Below, in pieces: positions 7,732-15,865 of a stretch of 32,233 nucleotides of DNA. The notes under the pieces were generated by a model. That model was given only the letters and a program-made list of their open reading frames with translations. It had not been told where the DNA came from and did not search any database. The position numbers and the translations under genes are program-made. The stretch's first letter is position 1. The number at the start of each line of letters is the position of its first letter. This stretch comes from an uncultured Prevotellaceae bacterium. Lineage in GTDB: Bacteria; Bacteroidota; Bacteroidia; Bacteroidales; Bacteroidaceae. The stretch lies in the NCBI GenBank assembly GCA_902781315.1, contig CACZIT010000036.1, forward strand, positions 1 through 32,233. The letters run 5' to 3'.

Positions 7732-7767
7732 AGAGAAGAAGTCGAAAAGGATTTCTTCTCTTTTTTT
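7732..7767 (+). terminator. Intrinsic terminator after tRNA-Ser
   Basis: AGAGAAGAAGTC (7732-7743) pairs with GATTTCTTCTCT (7750-7761), a 12-bp stem with one G-T pair and a 6-nt loop, followed by six further T residues. Confidence 0.85.
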
Positions 7768-7821
7768 ATGTTTCAATGAAATAGCTGTGATAATGAAAGA
7801 AACAGGAAGCACCGCCTACGC

Positions 7822-8406
7822 TTAGAAAACAAGACCGTTCAGGCGGGCACGCAGACGGTCAGCCTCGCTCTTACGAATGGCCAATTTGATGCTACAGGTG
7901 TTGTCAAAGGTTTGTGAAACAATGCGGGGCGACATCTCCTTGACAATGCGCATCACGTCGTTCATCATGGGATAAGAGAAAGAATAGTCGACCACCTCTT
8001 CGACCTGGCGCGACTCAACCACGGCGTGAGCAATGGCATCGGAAGCTGCCTCGCGATAGGCTACAATAAGACCGCTCGTGCCCAGGTTGACGCCTCCATA
8101 ATAACGAATCACAACAATAAGGATATTTGTCAGCTCGTTAGAATTAATTTGCCCGAGTATGGGTTTTCCTGCTGTCGACGAAGGTTCACCATCGTCGTTG
8201 GCCCGGAACTCCTCCCTACCCGCTCCCAGCATGTAGGCATAGCAGACATGGCGGGCATCGTAATATTTCTTACGATACTGAGCCAGTAGCTCCTTGATTT
8301 GGTCAATCGTCTCTACATGATGAGCAAAGGCGAAGAATTTACTCCGCTTTTCAGAGTAAAATCCTTCGCCTATTTGAGAGGTTATCGTTTTATATTCGTC
8401 GGTCAT
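7822..8406 (-). CDS. YigZ/IMPACT family protein (UPF0029)
   Basis: This 194-residue protein has the family size and signatures: SEKRSKFFAFAHHV at about 18-31, a DARHVCYAYMLG strand, NDDGEPSSTAGKPILGQI and VVIRYYGGVNLGTSGLIVAYREAA. The C-terminal half is the DUF1949-like ferredoxin fold. YigZ relatives are cytoplasmic, linked to translation regulation by similarity to yeast Yih1/IMPACT, but the bacterial role is unsettled. It is the last gene of the serC-serA-DUF1015-YigZ run, starting 19 bp after the DUF1015 stop. Confidence 0.88.
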   Translation of the reverse strand: MTDEYKTITSQIGEGFYSEKRSKFFAFAHHVETIDQIKELLAQYRKKYYDARHVCYAYMLGAGREEFRANDDGEPSSTAGKPILGQINSNELTNILIVVIRYYGGVNLGTSGLIVAYREAASDAIAHAVVESRQVEEVVDYSFSYPMMNDVMRIVKEMSPRIVSQTFDNTCSIKLAIRKSEADRLRARLNGLVF

Positions 8407-8425
8407 TCCTGATGATTTGGTCAGT

Positions 8426-9673
8426 TTAGCTCAGTTTGTGAATGACCAAGCCCGAACGAAGTTTCGGCTCAAACCATGTAGCCTTTGGCGGCATGATCTT
8501 TCCGCTGTCGGCAATGTCCATGATCTGCTGCATCGAAACGGGATAGAGAGCCAGGGCGGCACGCATCTCACCAGAATCAACACGACGCTTCAGTTCAACG
8601 AGCCCACGCAGTCCACCCACGAAGTCGATACGCTTGGACGAACGGAGATCGCCAATCTGCAGAATCTCATCGAGAATCAGGCGCGAGGAGATGTCGACGT
8701 CGAGCACTCCGATGGGGTCGTTGTTGTCGTAGGTGCCCTCCTTAGCCGTGAGAGCATACCAATGGCCATCGAGATAGAGTGAGAACTCATGTAGCTGGGC
8801 TGGTTTATAGATGTCAGTACCCTTGTCTTCCACGACGAAGTTCTTACGAAGAGCATCGAGGAACTGTTCACTGGTGAGTCCGTTGAGGTCCTTGACCACA
8901 CGGTTGTAATCGAGTACCGTGAGCTGTGAAGCCTGGAATGCAACAGCCATGAAGTAGTTGTACTCCTCGTCACCGCGATGGTTGGGATTCTGCTTAGCCT
9001 TCTCTGCACCCACGAGGGCTGCAGCTGCCGAACGGTGATGACCATCGGCTATGTAGAGGGCAGGCATCTTGCGGAACTCCTCGGTGATGGTCTTGATGTC
9101 AGCCTCGTCGGAAACAATCCAGAACTTGTGTCCAAAGCCATCGATGGGAGCAATGAAGTCGTATTCAGGCTCAGTTGCAGCATAGCGCATGATAAGTTTG
9201 TTGAGCACCTCATTGTCAGGATAGGCAAAGAAAACGGGCTCGATGTTGGCATTGTTCACGCGGACATGCTTCATGCGGTCTTCCTCCTTGTCGCGACGAG
9301 TGAGCTCGTGCTTCTTGATGATGCCGTTCATGTAGTCGTCGACGTATGCCCCGATGACGAGTCCATACTGCGTCTTGCCATTCATGGTCTGGGCATAGAT
9401 GTAGTAGTTTTCCTTGTCGTCCTGCACGAGCCAACCCTTGTCCTGGAACTTCTGGAAGTTCTCTGCTGCCTTCTCATAGACGCGTGGATCATACTCAGAA
9501 GTACCCTCGGGGAAGTCAATCTCAGGCTTGATGATATGATAGAGACTCATCTCGTTGTCACCAGCTTCGGCCCGAGCCTCGTCGCTTTCCAGCACATCAT
9601 AGGGGCGGCTTTCTACTCTTTCAACAAATTCTTTCGGCGGACGGATGCCGCGGAATGGTTTGATTGTTGCCAT
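8426..9673 (-). CDS. DUF1015 family protein, in serine biosynthesis operon
   Basis: This 415-residue protein opens MATIKPFRGIRPPKEFVERV and has YDVLESDEARAEAG, the standard DUF1015 N-terminus. The most conserved patch is ALYIADGHHRSAAAALVGAEK near residues 205-225, with the DGHHR motif that probably forms an active or ligand site. No transmembrane segment is present. It starts 33 bp after serA and precedes YigZ by 19 bp. Its position in a serC-serA operon suggests a role tied to phosphoserine or serine metabolism. That is guilt by association; the family has no function I can assert. Confidence 0.85.
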   Translation of the reverse strand: MATIKPFRGIRPPKEFVERVESRPYDVLESDEARAEAGDNEMSLYHIIKPEIDFPEGTSEYDPRVYEKAAENFQKFQDKGWLVQDDKENYYIYAQTMNGKTQYGLVIGAYVDDYMNGIIKKHELTRRDKEEDRMKHVRVNNANIEPVFFAYPDNEVLNKLIMRYAATEPEYDFIAPIDGFGHKFWIVSDEADIKTITEEFRKMPALYIADGHHRSAAAALVGAEKAKQNPNHRGDEEYNYFMAVAFQASQLTVLDYNRVVKDLNGLTSEQFLDALRKNFVVEDKGTDIYKPAQLHEFSLYLDGHWYALTAKEGTYDNNDPIGVLDVDISSRLILDEILQIGDLRSSKRIDFVGGLRGLVELKRRVDSGEMRAALALYPVSMQQIMDIADSGKIMPPKATWFEPKLRSGLVIHKLS

Positions 9674-9706
9674 CTTTCTATTATGCGATTAATGGATTAC
9701 TAAGAA

Positions 9707-10624
9707 TTACTTGTTCACCTGGAAACGAGTATCACCATCCTTGAAGAATGCATTGATCTGGCGGGCTGCGGCAATACCGGCATTGATGTTGGCCTCAGCA
9801 GTCTGGGCACCCATCTTCTTCGGGGTGGAGAAGTAACGACCCTCGAACTTCAGGAACTCGTCGTGAGCATCGGGCATGATGTCTGTGACGAACTTCAAGT
9901 CCTCACGCTCTGCCATGAGCTTCAGCAGCTCCGGCTCGTTGATGACTTCCTTGCGGGCTGTATTGACGAGGATGCCACCCTTGCGCATCTTACCCACAAG
10001 CGCATAGTTGATGCTCTGGCGTGTCTCATTGGTAGCAGGGATGTGAAGTGACACAACATCGCACTGCTCGAAGAGTGCCTCCTGATTGGCCACGGCATGC
10101 ACACCGGCAGCCTCGATGACATCAGCAGGACAGTAGGCATCGTAGGCATAGACATCCATACCGAAGCCCTCAGCAATGCGAGCAACGTTGCGGCCCACAT
10201 TTCCAAATGCCAAGATACCAAGTTTCTTGCCTTTCAGTTCTGAACCCGACTTACCGTTGTAGAAGTTACGTACGGCATACACCAACAGACCGAATACCAA
10301 CTCAGCCACAGCATTGGAGTTCTGACCGGGAGTGTTCTCGGCCACTACACCATGAGCCGTAGCAGCAGCCAGGTCGATGTTGTCGAAACCAGCACCAGCA
10401 CGAACCACTATCTTCAGCTGCTTGGCAGCTTCGAGCACTTCAGCATCAGCCTTGTCGGAACGGATGATCATAGCATCGGCATCCTTTACGGCGTCGAGCA
10501 ACTGAGCCTTTTCAGTATATTTCTCAAGCAGCACCAGTTCGTGGCCTGCACCTTCGATTTCCTTGCGAATGCCTTCCACAGCAGCTGCTGCAAACGGCTT
10601 TTCTGTTGCAACTAATACTTTCAT
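9707..10624 (-). CDS. serA: D-3-phosphoglycerate dehydrogenase, short form without ACT domain
   Basis: This 305-residue member of the D-isomer 2-hydroxyacid dehydrogenase family would catalyse NAD-dependent oxidation of 3-phosphoglycerate, the first step of serine synthesis. Visible marks are VRAGAGFDNID (74-84), the nucleotide-binding turn GILAFGNVGRNVA (136-148), NTARKEVINE (221-230, active-site Arg224) and STPKKMGAQTAEA (266-278). The usual catalytic His of the family's PHxGA motif is a Lys here (K269 or K270), as reported for the Lys-containing type III enzymes of Entamoeba. There is no regulatory ACT or ASB domain, so feedback inhibition by serine through those domains is not expected. 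It follows serC by 26 bp; the pairing with serC supports PGDH over other 2-hydroxyacid dehydrogenases. Confidence 0.9.
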   Translation of the reverse strand: MKVLVATEKPFAAAAVEGIRKEIEGAGHELVLLEKYTEKAQLLDAVKDADAMIIRSDKADAEVLEAAKQLKIVVRAGAGFDNIDLAAATAHGVVAENTPGQNSNAVAELVFGLLVYAVRNFYNGKSGSELKGKKLGILAFGNVGRNVARIAEGFGMDVYAYDAYCPADVIEAAGVHAVANQEALFEQCDVVSLHIPATNETRQSINYALVGKMRKGGILVNTARKEVINEPELLKLMAEREDLKFVTDIMPDAHDEFLKFEGRYFSTPKKMGAQTAEANINAGIAAARQINAFFKDGDTRFQVNK

Positions 10625-10650
10625 AGTTTATCAGTGATCAAGAATAATAA

Positions 10651-11766
10651 TTATTTGTACTGTTTCTCGAAATCCTGCATGCAAGCAACAAGTGCCTCTA
10701 CAGCCTCAAGCGAGCAAGCATTATAAAGAGATGCACGGAAACCACCAACAGAACGATGACCCTTGACACCTACCATGCCACGCTCTTTGGCAAACTCCAT
10801 GAAGGCATCCTGCTTGTCTTCGTGACCAGGAGCCATCACCCAGCAGTGGTTCATGATAGAACGGTCCTCCTTGTTGGCAACAGTTCCGACAAACATGCTG
10901 TTACGGTCAATCTCCTCATAGAGCAGATTAGACTTCTTCACGTTGAGTTTATTCATTTCCTCAAGACCACCAACTGTGTTCTTAATCCAGGTGAGCGTTT
11001 CGTGCATGACGAAGATGGGCAACACGGGCGGTGTGTTGAACATCGAAATGTTGCGAGCTTCAGCAGCTGCATGGGTACGATAGTCGACCATAGTGGGCAG
11101 CGGGTTCATGTAGGCGCGGTCACCGATTTGTCCAAGAATATCCTTGCGAACGATGACGAAGGTCACACCAGCAGGACCTACATTCTTCTGGGCACCACCA
11201 TAGATCACGGCATACTTAGTGACATCAACGGGACGGCTCATGATGTCGGATGACATGTCAGCAACAAGCATGACGTTATTGCACTCCTCTGCAGTGAAAT
11301 CCTTGCGAATCTCGGTACCATAGATAGTATTGTTCGTGGTAATGTGGAAATAGTCTGCATCAGCAGGAACAGTCCAATCTTTCGGGATATAGTTGTAGGT
11401 CTTGTCTTCCGACGAAGCCACCACTTCTACCTGACCGAAATTCTTTGCTTCTTTCATGGCTTTCTTGGCCCATACACCTGTCTGAAGGTAGGCAGCCTTT
11501 GTCTTCATGAGGTTGGCAGGCAACATGAAGAATTGCGTGCTGGCACCACCGCCGAGGAACAACACCTCATAAGTGTCAGGGATGTTAAGCAAGTCGCGCC
11601 AGAGTTGGCGAGTCTCTGCCATAATACGTTCCCAGCCTGGTGTGCGGTGGGATATTTCCATCAAACCGATGCCTGTGTTGTCAAAATCACGAATAGCGTT
11701 GATTGTGGATTCGACGGCCTCTTTAGGAAGGACGCATGGACCTGCATTGAAATTGTACTTTTTCAT
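10651..11766 (-). CDS. serC: Phosphoserine aminotransferase
   Basis: This 371-residue class V aminotransferase would convert 3-phosphohydroxypyruvate plus glutamate to phosphoserine. The start [18 protein letters not shown] at 11766 is the canonical SerC N-terminus; an upstream in-frame ATG at 11823 would lie inside the promoter -7 box and is rejected. Motifs include [11 protein letters not shown] (35-45), [10 protein letters not shown] (70-79) and the PLP lysine in [12 protein letters not shown] (K194). It is the first gene of the operon that continues with serA. No serB was seen in the window. Confidence 0.95.
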   Translation of the reverse strand: MKKYNFNAGPCVLPKEAVESTINAIRDFDNTGIGLMEISHRTPGWERIMAETRQLWRDLLNIPDTYEVLFLGGGASTQFFMLPANLMKTKAAYLQTGVWAKKAMKEAKNFGQVEVVASSEDKTYNYIPKDWTVPADADYFHITTNNTIYGTEIRKDFTAEECNNVMLVADMSSDIMSRPVDVTKYAVIYGGAQKNVGPAGVTFVIVRKDILGQIGDRAYMNPLPTMVDYRTHAAAEARNISMFNTPPVLPIFVMHETLTWIKNTVGGLEEMNKLNVKKSNLLYEEIDRNSMFVGTVANKEDRSIMNHCWVMAPGHEDKQDAFMEFAKERGMVGVKGHRSVGGFRASLYNACSLEAVEALVACMQDFEKQYK

Positions 11767-11820
11767 AAGGCTTTTTATTGATACGTTTAAGATTAATGAA
11801 TGATTTTCATATTGACGTGA

Positions 11821-11852
11821 CAAAGTTACAAATATTATTTGAAACTTCCAAA
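11821..11852 (-). promoter_or_regulatory. Promoter of the serC-serA-DUF1015-YigZ operon
   Basis: On the minus strand TTTG (11852-11849), 20 bp, TAACTTTG (11828-11821): a complete consensus match giving a leader of about 48 nt before serC. It lies only a few bases downstream of the helicase stop codon. Confidence 0.75.
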
Positions 11853-11859
11853 TATTTTT

Positions 11860-13200
11860 TCACTTCACTTCTTCAATTATAGTTTTAATGCCTTTTATCT
11901 TCTCGCCAGCGGTGTTTTTCAGCACCTGACGCAGACGATTGCGAGCAATTGCAACATAAGTGAAACGCTCTTCTACACTAATCTTTCCTATCTCTGAGGC
12001 CTGGATTCCTCCTTTCTTACATAAGAATCCGACAATATCGCCTCTAGAAATCTTATCACGCTTACCTTTTCCTATATATAATGTCACCATTTTGGGCGGT
12101 AAGGGACGTATGGAAGAAGGGCTCTCGATAGGAACTGGTTTCAAATCGTAAGCAGTAGGTTGCATGTCAACATAGTCAGGCACCTGTTCGCCAGGCTTCA
12201 ACAGGAAGAAGGCACGTCCCTCCTTGTCCCATCGGGCCGTTCGGCCTACACGATGCACGTAGTTCTGCTCCGTCTCTGGCAGATGATAGTGTATAATGTT
12301 ATCAACATCGGGAACATCAAGACCACGGCTGGCCAAATCTGTACAGACCATGATGTTGGCAGAGCCGTTGACAAACTTGTAAAGGGCATCTTCGCGCTGT
12401 TTCTGCTCAAGTCCACCATGAAACATGCTGACAACAAATCCTGACTGGCGAAGGAAGGCTGCCACACGCTCAACGCTCTCACGATAGTTTAGGAAAACTA
12501 TTGAACTTTCGTCGCCACGCTCCAGCAATAACAGACGGAGGGGCTCAAGCTTATCATTTGTGGGACTCATGATGTAATGAATCTGAACACGGTCTGAGAC
12601 CTGCTCCTCGTCAACCCGATAGTCTAGGCGATCAACTTTCCCCATGCGAACAAAGCGTGGCATGGAATCGCATTCAGTAGCGGAAAGCAGAAACCGCCTT
12701 TCTACATAAGGCAGACTTGCTACAAGCTGCGACATTTCATTTTGGAATCCCATCTCAAGGCATTTATCGAACTCATCGATGACAAGAAACTTCACGTCAT
12801 CAACAGAGAAATTGCTTTTTGCAATATGATCGTTGATACGTCCAGGAGTTCCAAAGATGACGTGAGGAGCCACCTTAAGCATCTCACGATGCTCATCCAT
12901 AGCAGGGCGACCACCATAAACAGCCATCGCACGCAAGCCGCACTTCATGGACGTGAGTACTTCGGCTGACTGCAGCGCCAACTCACGGCCAGGAACCACC
13001 ACAATAGCCTGAACAGAAGGTGCACCCTCGTCTAACAACTGAACCAATGGCAGCAGATAGGCTAAAGTCTTACCCGTACCCGTCGGCGAAAGGATGATGA
13101 TATCATGATGTTTCCTAAGGATGACATCCATTGCCTCTTCCTGCATAGGATTCAGCTCTGCAATACCTAATTGTTGGAGGATTTCAAACGTTTTCTTCAT
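11860..13200 (-). CDS. DEAD-box family RNA helicase with DbpA-like C-terminal RNA-binding domain
   Basis: This 446-residue superfamily 2 helicase has: Q-motif region LNPMQEEA (16-23), Walker A SPTGTGKT (38-45), VVPGREL (motif Ia), FGTPGR (Ib), IDEFD (motif II, 141-145), LSAT (III), and HRVGRTAR (VI). Motif II is DEFD rather than DEAD. The last 75 residues (VTLYIGKGKRDKISRGDIVGF, then IGKISVEERFTYVAI) resemble the DbpA RNA-binding domain that targets 23S rRNA, suggesting a role in large-subunit assembly. It starts 18 bp after the upstream TPR gene, in the same transcript. Confidence 0.9.
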   Translation of the reverse strand: MKKTFEILQQLGIAELNPMQEEAMDVILRKHHDIIILSPTGTGKTLAYLLPLVQLLDEGAPSVQAIVVVPGRELALQSAEVLTSMKCGLRAMAVYGGRPAMDEHREMLKVAPHVIFGTPGRINDHIAKSNFSVDDVKFLVIDEFDKCLEMGFQNEMSQLVASLPYVERRFLLSATECDSMPRFVRMGKVDRLDYRVDEEQVSDRVQIHYIMSPTNDKLEPLRLLLLERGDESSIVFLNYRESVERVAAFLRQSGFVVSMFHGGLEQKQREDALYKFVNGSANIMVCTDLASRGLDVPDVDNIIHYHLPETEQNYVHRVGRTARWDKEGRAFFLLKPGEQVPDYVDMQPTAYDLKPVPIESPSSIRPLPPKMVTLYIGKGKRDKISRGDIVGFLCKKGGIQASEIGKISVEERFTYVAIARNRLRQVLKNTAGEKIKGIKTIIEEVK

Positions 13201-13218
13201 CTACTTAACTACAATAAA

Positions 13219-14487
13219 CTATTTACCTTTTTTGATGAGACGGTCGATTTCATCAAACTCAGTCCCCATATTAAGATTCAAATAAATGGTATAGAGAGGA
13301 AACACCCATCGTTCTTGCTGGTCGGGAGCAAGTTGGCGGAAACGCTTCATATAGGTCATCGCCTTCTTATAGAGTTCCTGCATACGCAGGCGTTCCTTAT
13401 TGCTTAAACGAACATTCTTGTCAAGAGCGACGGCCTGATTGAAATACGACATGCCGGCACTATACCATGGTTCCGGCAAAGAGTCGTTGCGGGCTATCAG
13501 TTGGTCGCTGGCTTTAATGCATTCATCATAGCGGTTAAGATTTAGCAAAGCCGTACCCTGCACCTGAGGATAGTAAACACTGGCCGTGTCCTTCTTCATG
13601 GCAATCTCTGCTATTTCCAACACCTTATACCATTCTCCCTGATGGGTATAAGCATCTAAGAGACGTGGGAAGAAGAAGGGAAACAAAGGATACTTCTTAA
13701 AACCTTCGTTCAGGGTTTCAAGATAGCGTACTGTATCATTTTCCAGTTTATAGGTTTCAGCCAGATATTGCAACATCATGCAGTAATGGGCTGTATCTTT
13801 CAAGGCCAGATAGGTATGATGCAAGGTTGCCTTGGGATCTTGGTTTTTGTAACCGCAATAAACAGCCCAATAGGCTGCTTCAGGCATCATAGAATCGGTC
13901 TCACTATAGTTGAACTGGCCAAAAAGAGGTTGGATGGCACAGTCAATATACTTATCAAAAAAGGAATAAGCTTCAACATACTTTTGCTTTCTTACGAAGA
14001 AGATGCCCCCATTAAACAAATTCTGACGATAATCATTCAGGAACTCTGCATGTTTCCGTCTATACTGAGGTTTGACCACGCCAGCCGAATTGGGTCTGGC
14101 ATCGATGGAGTCGACTGCCTCAAGTATGGTAAACATCTTCTTTGTCAGATTGAAGAAAGACGATGTGTCATAAGCTTGCTTCAAATAGAGTTTCTCGTTC
14201 CCCTGATCATATTGTTTGCGGACTGCATCAAACATGATGAGCCAAAGTCGTTCGTTGTTACGATTCGCAGAATCCTTCAGATGCTTCTCCATCAGTTGCT
14301 CAGCCTTGGAAAGATTATTGCCGGCTTTTAAATAAGATTTTGCCAGAGAAATATCCTTTTTCAATGCAGCAGCAGCCTTTTGCTTGAGCTTTGCATCGCT
14401 GACAGGCTTCTTCGAATCAGCCTGAGCGAATACCCCTAATAGGACCACCCAACTCAACACTCCTAATGCTATTATTTTACGAATCAT
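13219..14487 (-). CDS. Exported TPR-like protein (conserved, function unknown)
   Basis: This 422-residue protein has a signal peptide (MIRKIIALGVLSWVVLLGVFAQA). It is mostly helical, with lysine- and alanine-rich helices after the signal and TPR-like repeats in the second half (WYKVLEIAEIAMKKD, LLNLNRYDECIKASDQLI, WYSAGMSYFNQAVALDK). Its last part (RWVFPLYTIYLNLNMGTEFDEIDRLIKK) resembles the end of the TPR protein at 14609-15826, so the two are probably paralogues. It lies between a terminator and the helicase gene, with 18 bp to the helicase. No partner or pathway can be named. Confidence 0.75.
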   Translation of the reverse strand: MIRKIIALGVLSWVVLLGVFAQADSKKPVSDAKLKQKAAAALKKDISLAKSYLKAGNNLSKAEQLMEKHLKDSANRNNERLWLIMFDAVRKQYDQGNEKLYLKQAYDTSSFFNLTKKMFTILEAVDSIDARPNSAGVVKPQYRRKHAEFLNDYRQNLFNGGIFFVRKQKYVEAYSFFDKYIDCAIQPLFGQFNYSETDSMMPEAAYWAVYCGYKNQDPKATLHHTYLALKDTAHYCMMLQYLAETYKLENDTVRYLETLNEGFKKYPLFPFFFPRLLDAYTHQGEWYKVLEIAEIAMKKDTASVYYPQVQGTALLNLNRYDECIKASDQLIARNDSLPEPWYSAGMSYFNQAVALDKNVRLSNKERLRMQELYKKAMTYMKRFRQLAPDQQERWVFPLYTIYLNLNMGTEFDEIDRLIKKGK

Positions 14488-14557
14488 AACTTACAAAATA
14501 TCTTTTTAAATAACGTTATTCCTTAACACAATCTTTTCCTTCCTTTCAAAAATGCAA

Positions 14558-14589
14558 ATAGGGACGGAGAATCGAGCCTCCGCCCCTAT
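14558..14589 (-). terminator. Intrinsic terminator after the gyrA-TPR unit
   Basis: ATAGGGACGGAG (14558-14569) pairs with CTCCGCCCCTAT (14578-14589) with a single A-C mismatch and an 8-nt loop; T-rich sequence follows on the minus strand. It lies 19 bp past the TPR stop. Confidence 0.7.
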
Positions 14590-14608
14590 TCTATATTATA
14601 TAAAGAGA

Positions 14609-15826
14609 TTACTTCAGTATTTCCTCAAGCTCCTTGGTACGAGGATCGTTAGCGCTATAATTGATGTAGTAGCACTGATAGAGAGGATATGCCCAGTTAG
14701 CCTTCATACGGTCGGGATCAATTTCCTTTGCACGCTCCAGATACTTCATCGACTCCTTGTAGAGAGCCTTCTGAGCAGGAATGTCGCCTTCGATACCGGC
14801 AGCCTTGTTGTTCATGCAGAAGCCAAGATAGGTGAGCACCACAGGGTTGGTGTCGTCAATCTCGCAAGCCTTCTTGAACGACTCGATGGCATTGTCGTAG
14901 TCCTGAGCGTTCATCTCATACTGCCCCTTCAGAGCCCATGCGGTGTGGTTGTTGGGATCGCGCTGGATCTTTTCGCCAACGAGAGCCTTCACGGCTTCGT
15001 TGTCGTTCTGGCCAGCATAAAGGTTGCAGAGTGTTCCGAAAGCAGCCTCATTGTCAGGATTAGCGGCATAGAACTCCTTCAGCTCGCTGATGAACTTCGT
15101 CGTGTCAGCCTTTGTCTTCAGATTAGCCTGACCGATAGCGAACTTCTGAGCCTGAGCCTCCTTGGCCTGCTCGGGATCCTTCATGGCAATGTCGAGATAC
15201 TTCAAAGCGCGGTCTACCTGCTTATTCTGGTTGGCATAGAGAGCGGTGAAGTAAGCCACCTGACCGAGGAAACCAGCCTCGCCAGTCTTGTCATAACCCT
15301 TCAGGAAGTCGCAGTCCTCGGTGTCGAGGAATGTGCCCCAATACTTCAGCACACCTTCATCACTGCCAAGCTGAGCTTCACGCTGACCAGCATTCACCAA
15401 CTGAATACGAGCGTTACCGACACGCGTCATGTTGGCTTCGTGGAACTTAGGTTTCACCTTACCTTTGGCATCAGGCATGTTGTCGTACTTGTCGCACTCA
15501 ATAGCATTCAGCAAAGCATTGTAAGCAGCCTCATAGTAACCAGCTGTGTCGTAGGGCTCTGCAGTCTTACCTGTCTGGGCAAGAGCCTGGCCTTCCAACT
15601 GAGCCGTTCCTTCTTTATCGAATTTCTCCATAGCAAGCTGAACCAAGTGGTTGTAAGCCTTTGCCTTCTCAGCATTGCTGACCAACTGACCGAGAGATGA
15701 CTTCAGCATAGCTGCAGCCTCAGCGTAGTTCTTAGATTTCAGAATGCCCTTCAGAGCATCACTGTCACCTGCAAATGCGGTAGATGTGGCAAACATCATC
15801 AGAGCCGCAAACATGATTTTCTTCAT
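14609..15826 (-). CDS. Exported TPR protein
   Basis: This 405-residue protein has a signal peptide (MKKIMFAALMMFATSTAFAG). TPR units include YAEAAAMLKSSLGQLVSNAEKA, ALKYLDIAMKDPEQA, AWALKGQYEMNAQDYDNAIESF and SMKYLERAKEIDPDRMK, and the protein ends NWAYPLYQCYYINYSANDP, matching the paralogue downstream. It would act in the periplasm as a binding scaffold; no substrate is evident. It starts 39 bp after the gyrA stop without a visible promoter, so it is probably co-transcribed with gyrA and closed by the terminator at 14558-14589. Confidence 0.8.
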   Translation of the reverse strand: MKKIMFAALMMFATSTAFAGDSDALKGILKSKNYAEAAAMLKSSLGQLVSNAEKAKAYNHLVQLAMEKFDKEGTAQLEGQALAQTGKTAEPYDTAGYYEAAYNALLNAIECDKYDNMPDAKGKVKPKFHEANMTRVGNARIQLVNAGQREAQLGSDEGVLKYWGTFLDTEDCDFLKGYDKTGEAGFLGQVAYFTALYANQNKQVDRALKYLDIAMKDPEQAKEAQAQKFAIGQANLKTKADTTKFISELKEFYAANPDNEAAFGTLCNLYAGQNDNEAVKALVGEKIQRDPNNHTAWALKGQYEMNAQDYDNAIESFKKACEIDDTNPVVLTYLGFCMNNKAAGIEGDIPAQKALYKESMKYLERAKEIDPDRMKANWAYPLYQCYYINYSANDPRTKELEEILK

Positions 15827-15865
15827 AAGCTAATTTAAATAATTAAAGGTTATTAGTTACATTTT

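Noticed and set aside
7639-7821. tRNA-Ser as an integration site for a mobile element
   Set aside because: No integrase, no direct repeat of the tRNA 3' end, and ordinary housekeeping genes follow.
11767-11823. Longer SerC start at 11823
   Set aside because: That ATG lies within the -7 box of the promoter, upstream of the expected transcription start.
14552-15700. 382-codon plus-strand frame opposite the TPR gene
   Set aside because: It is antisense to a signal-peptide TPR protein and has biased composition typical of a shadow frame.
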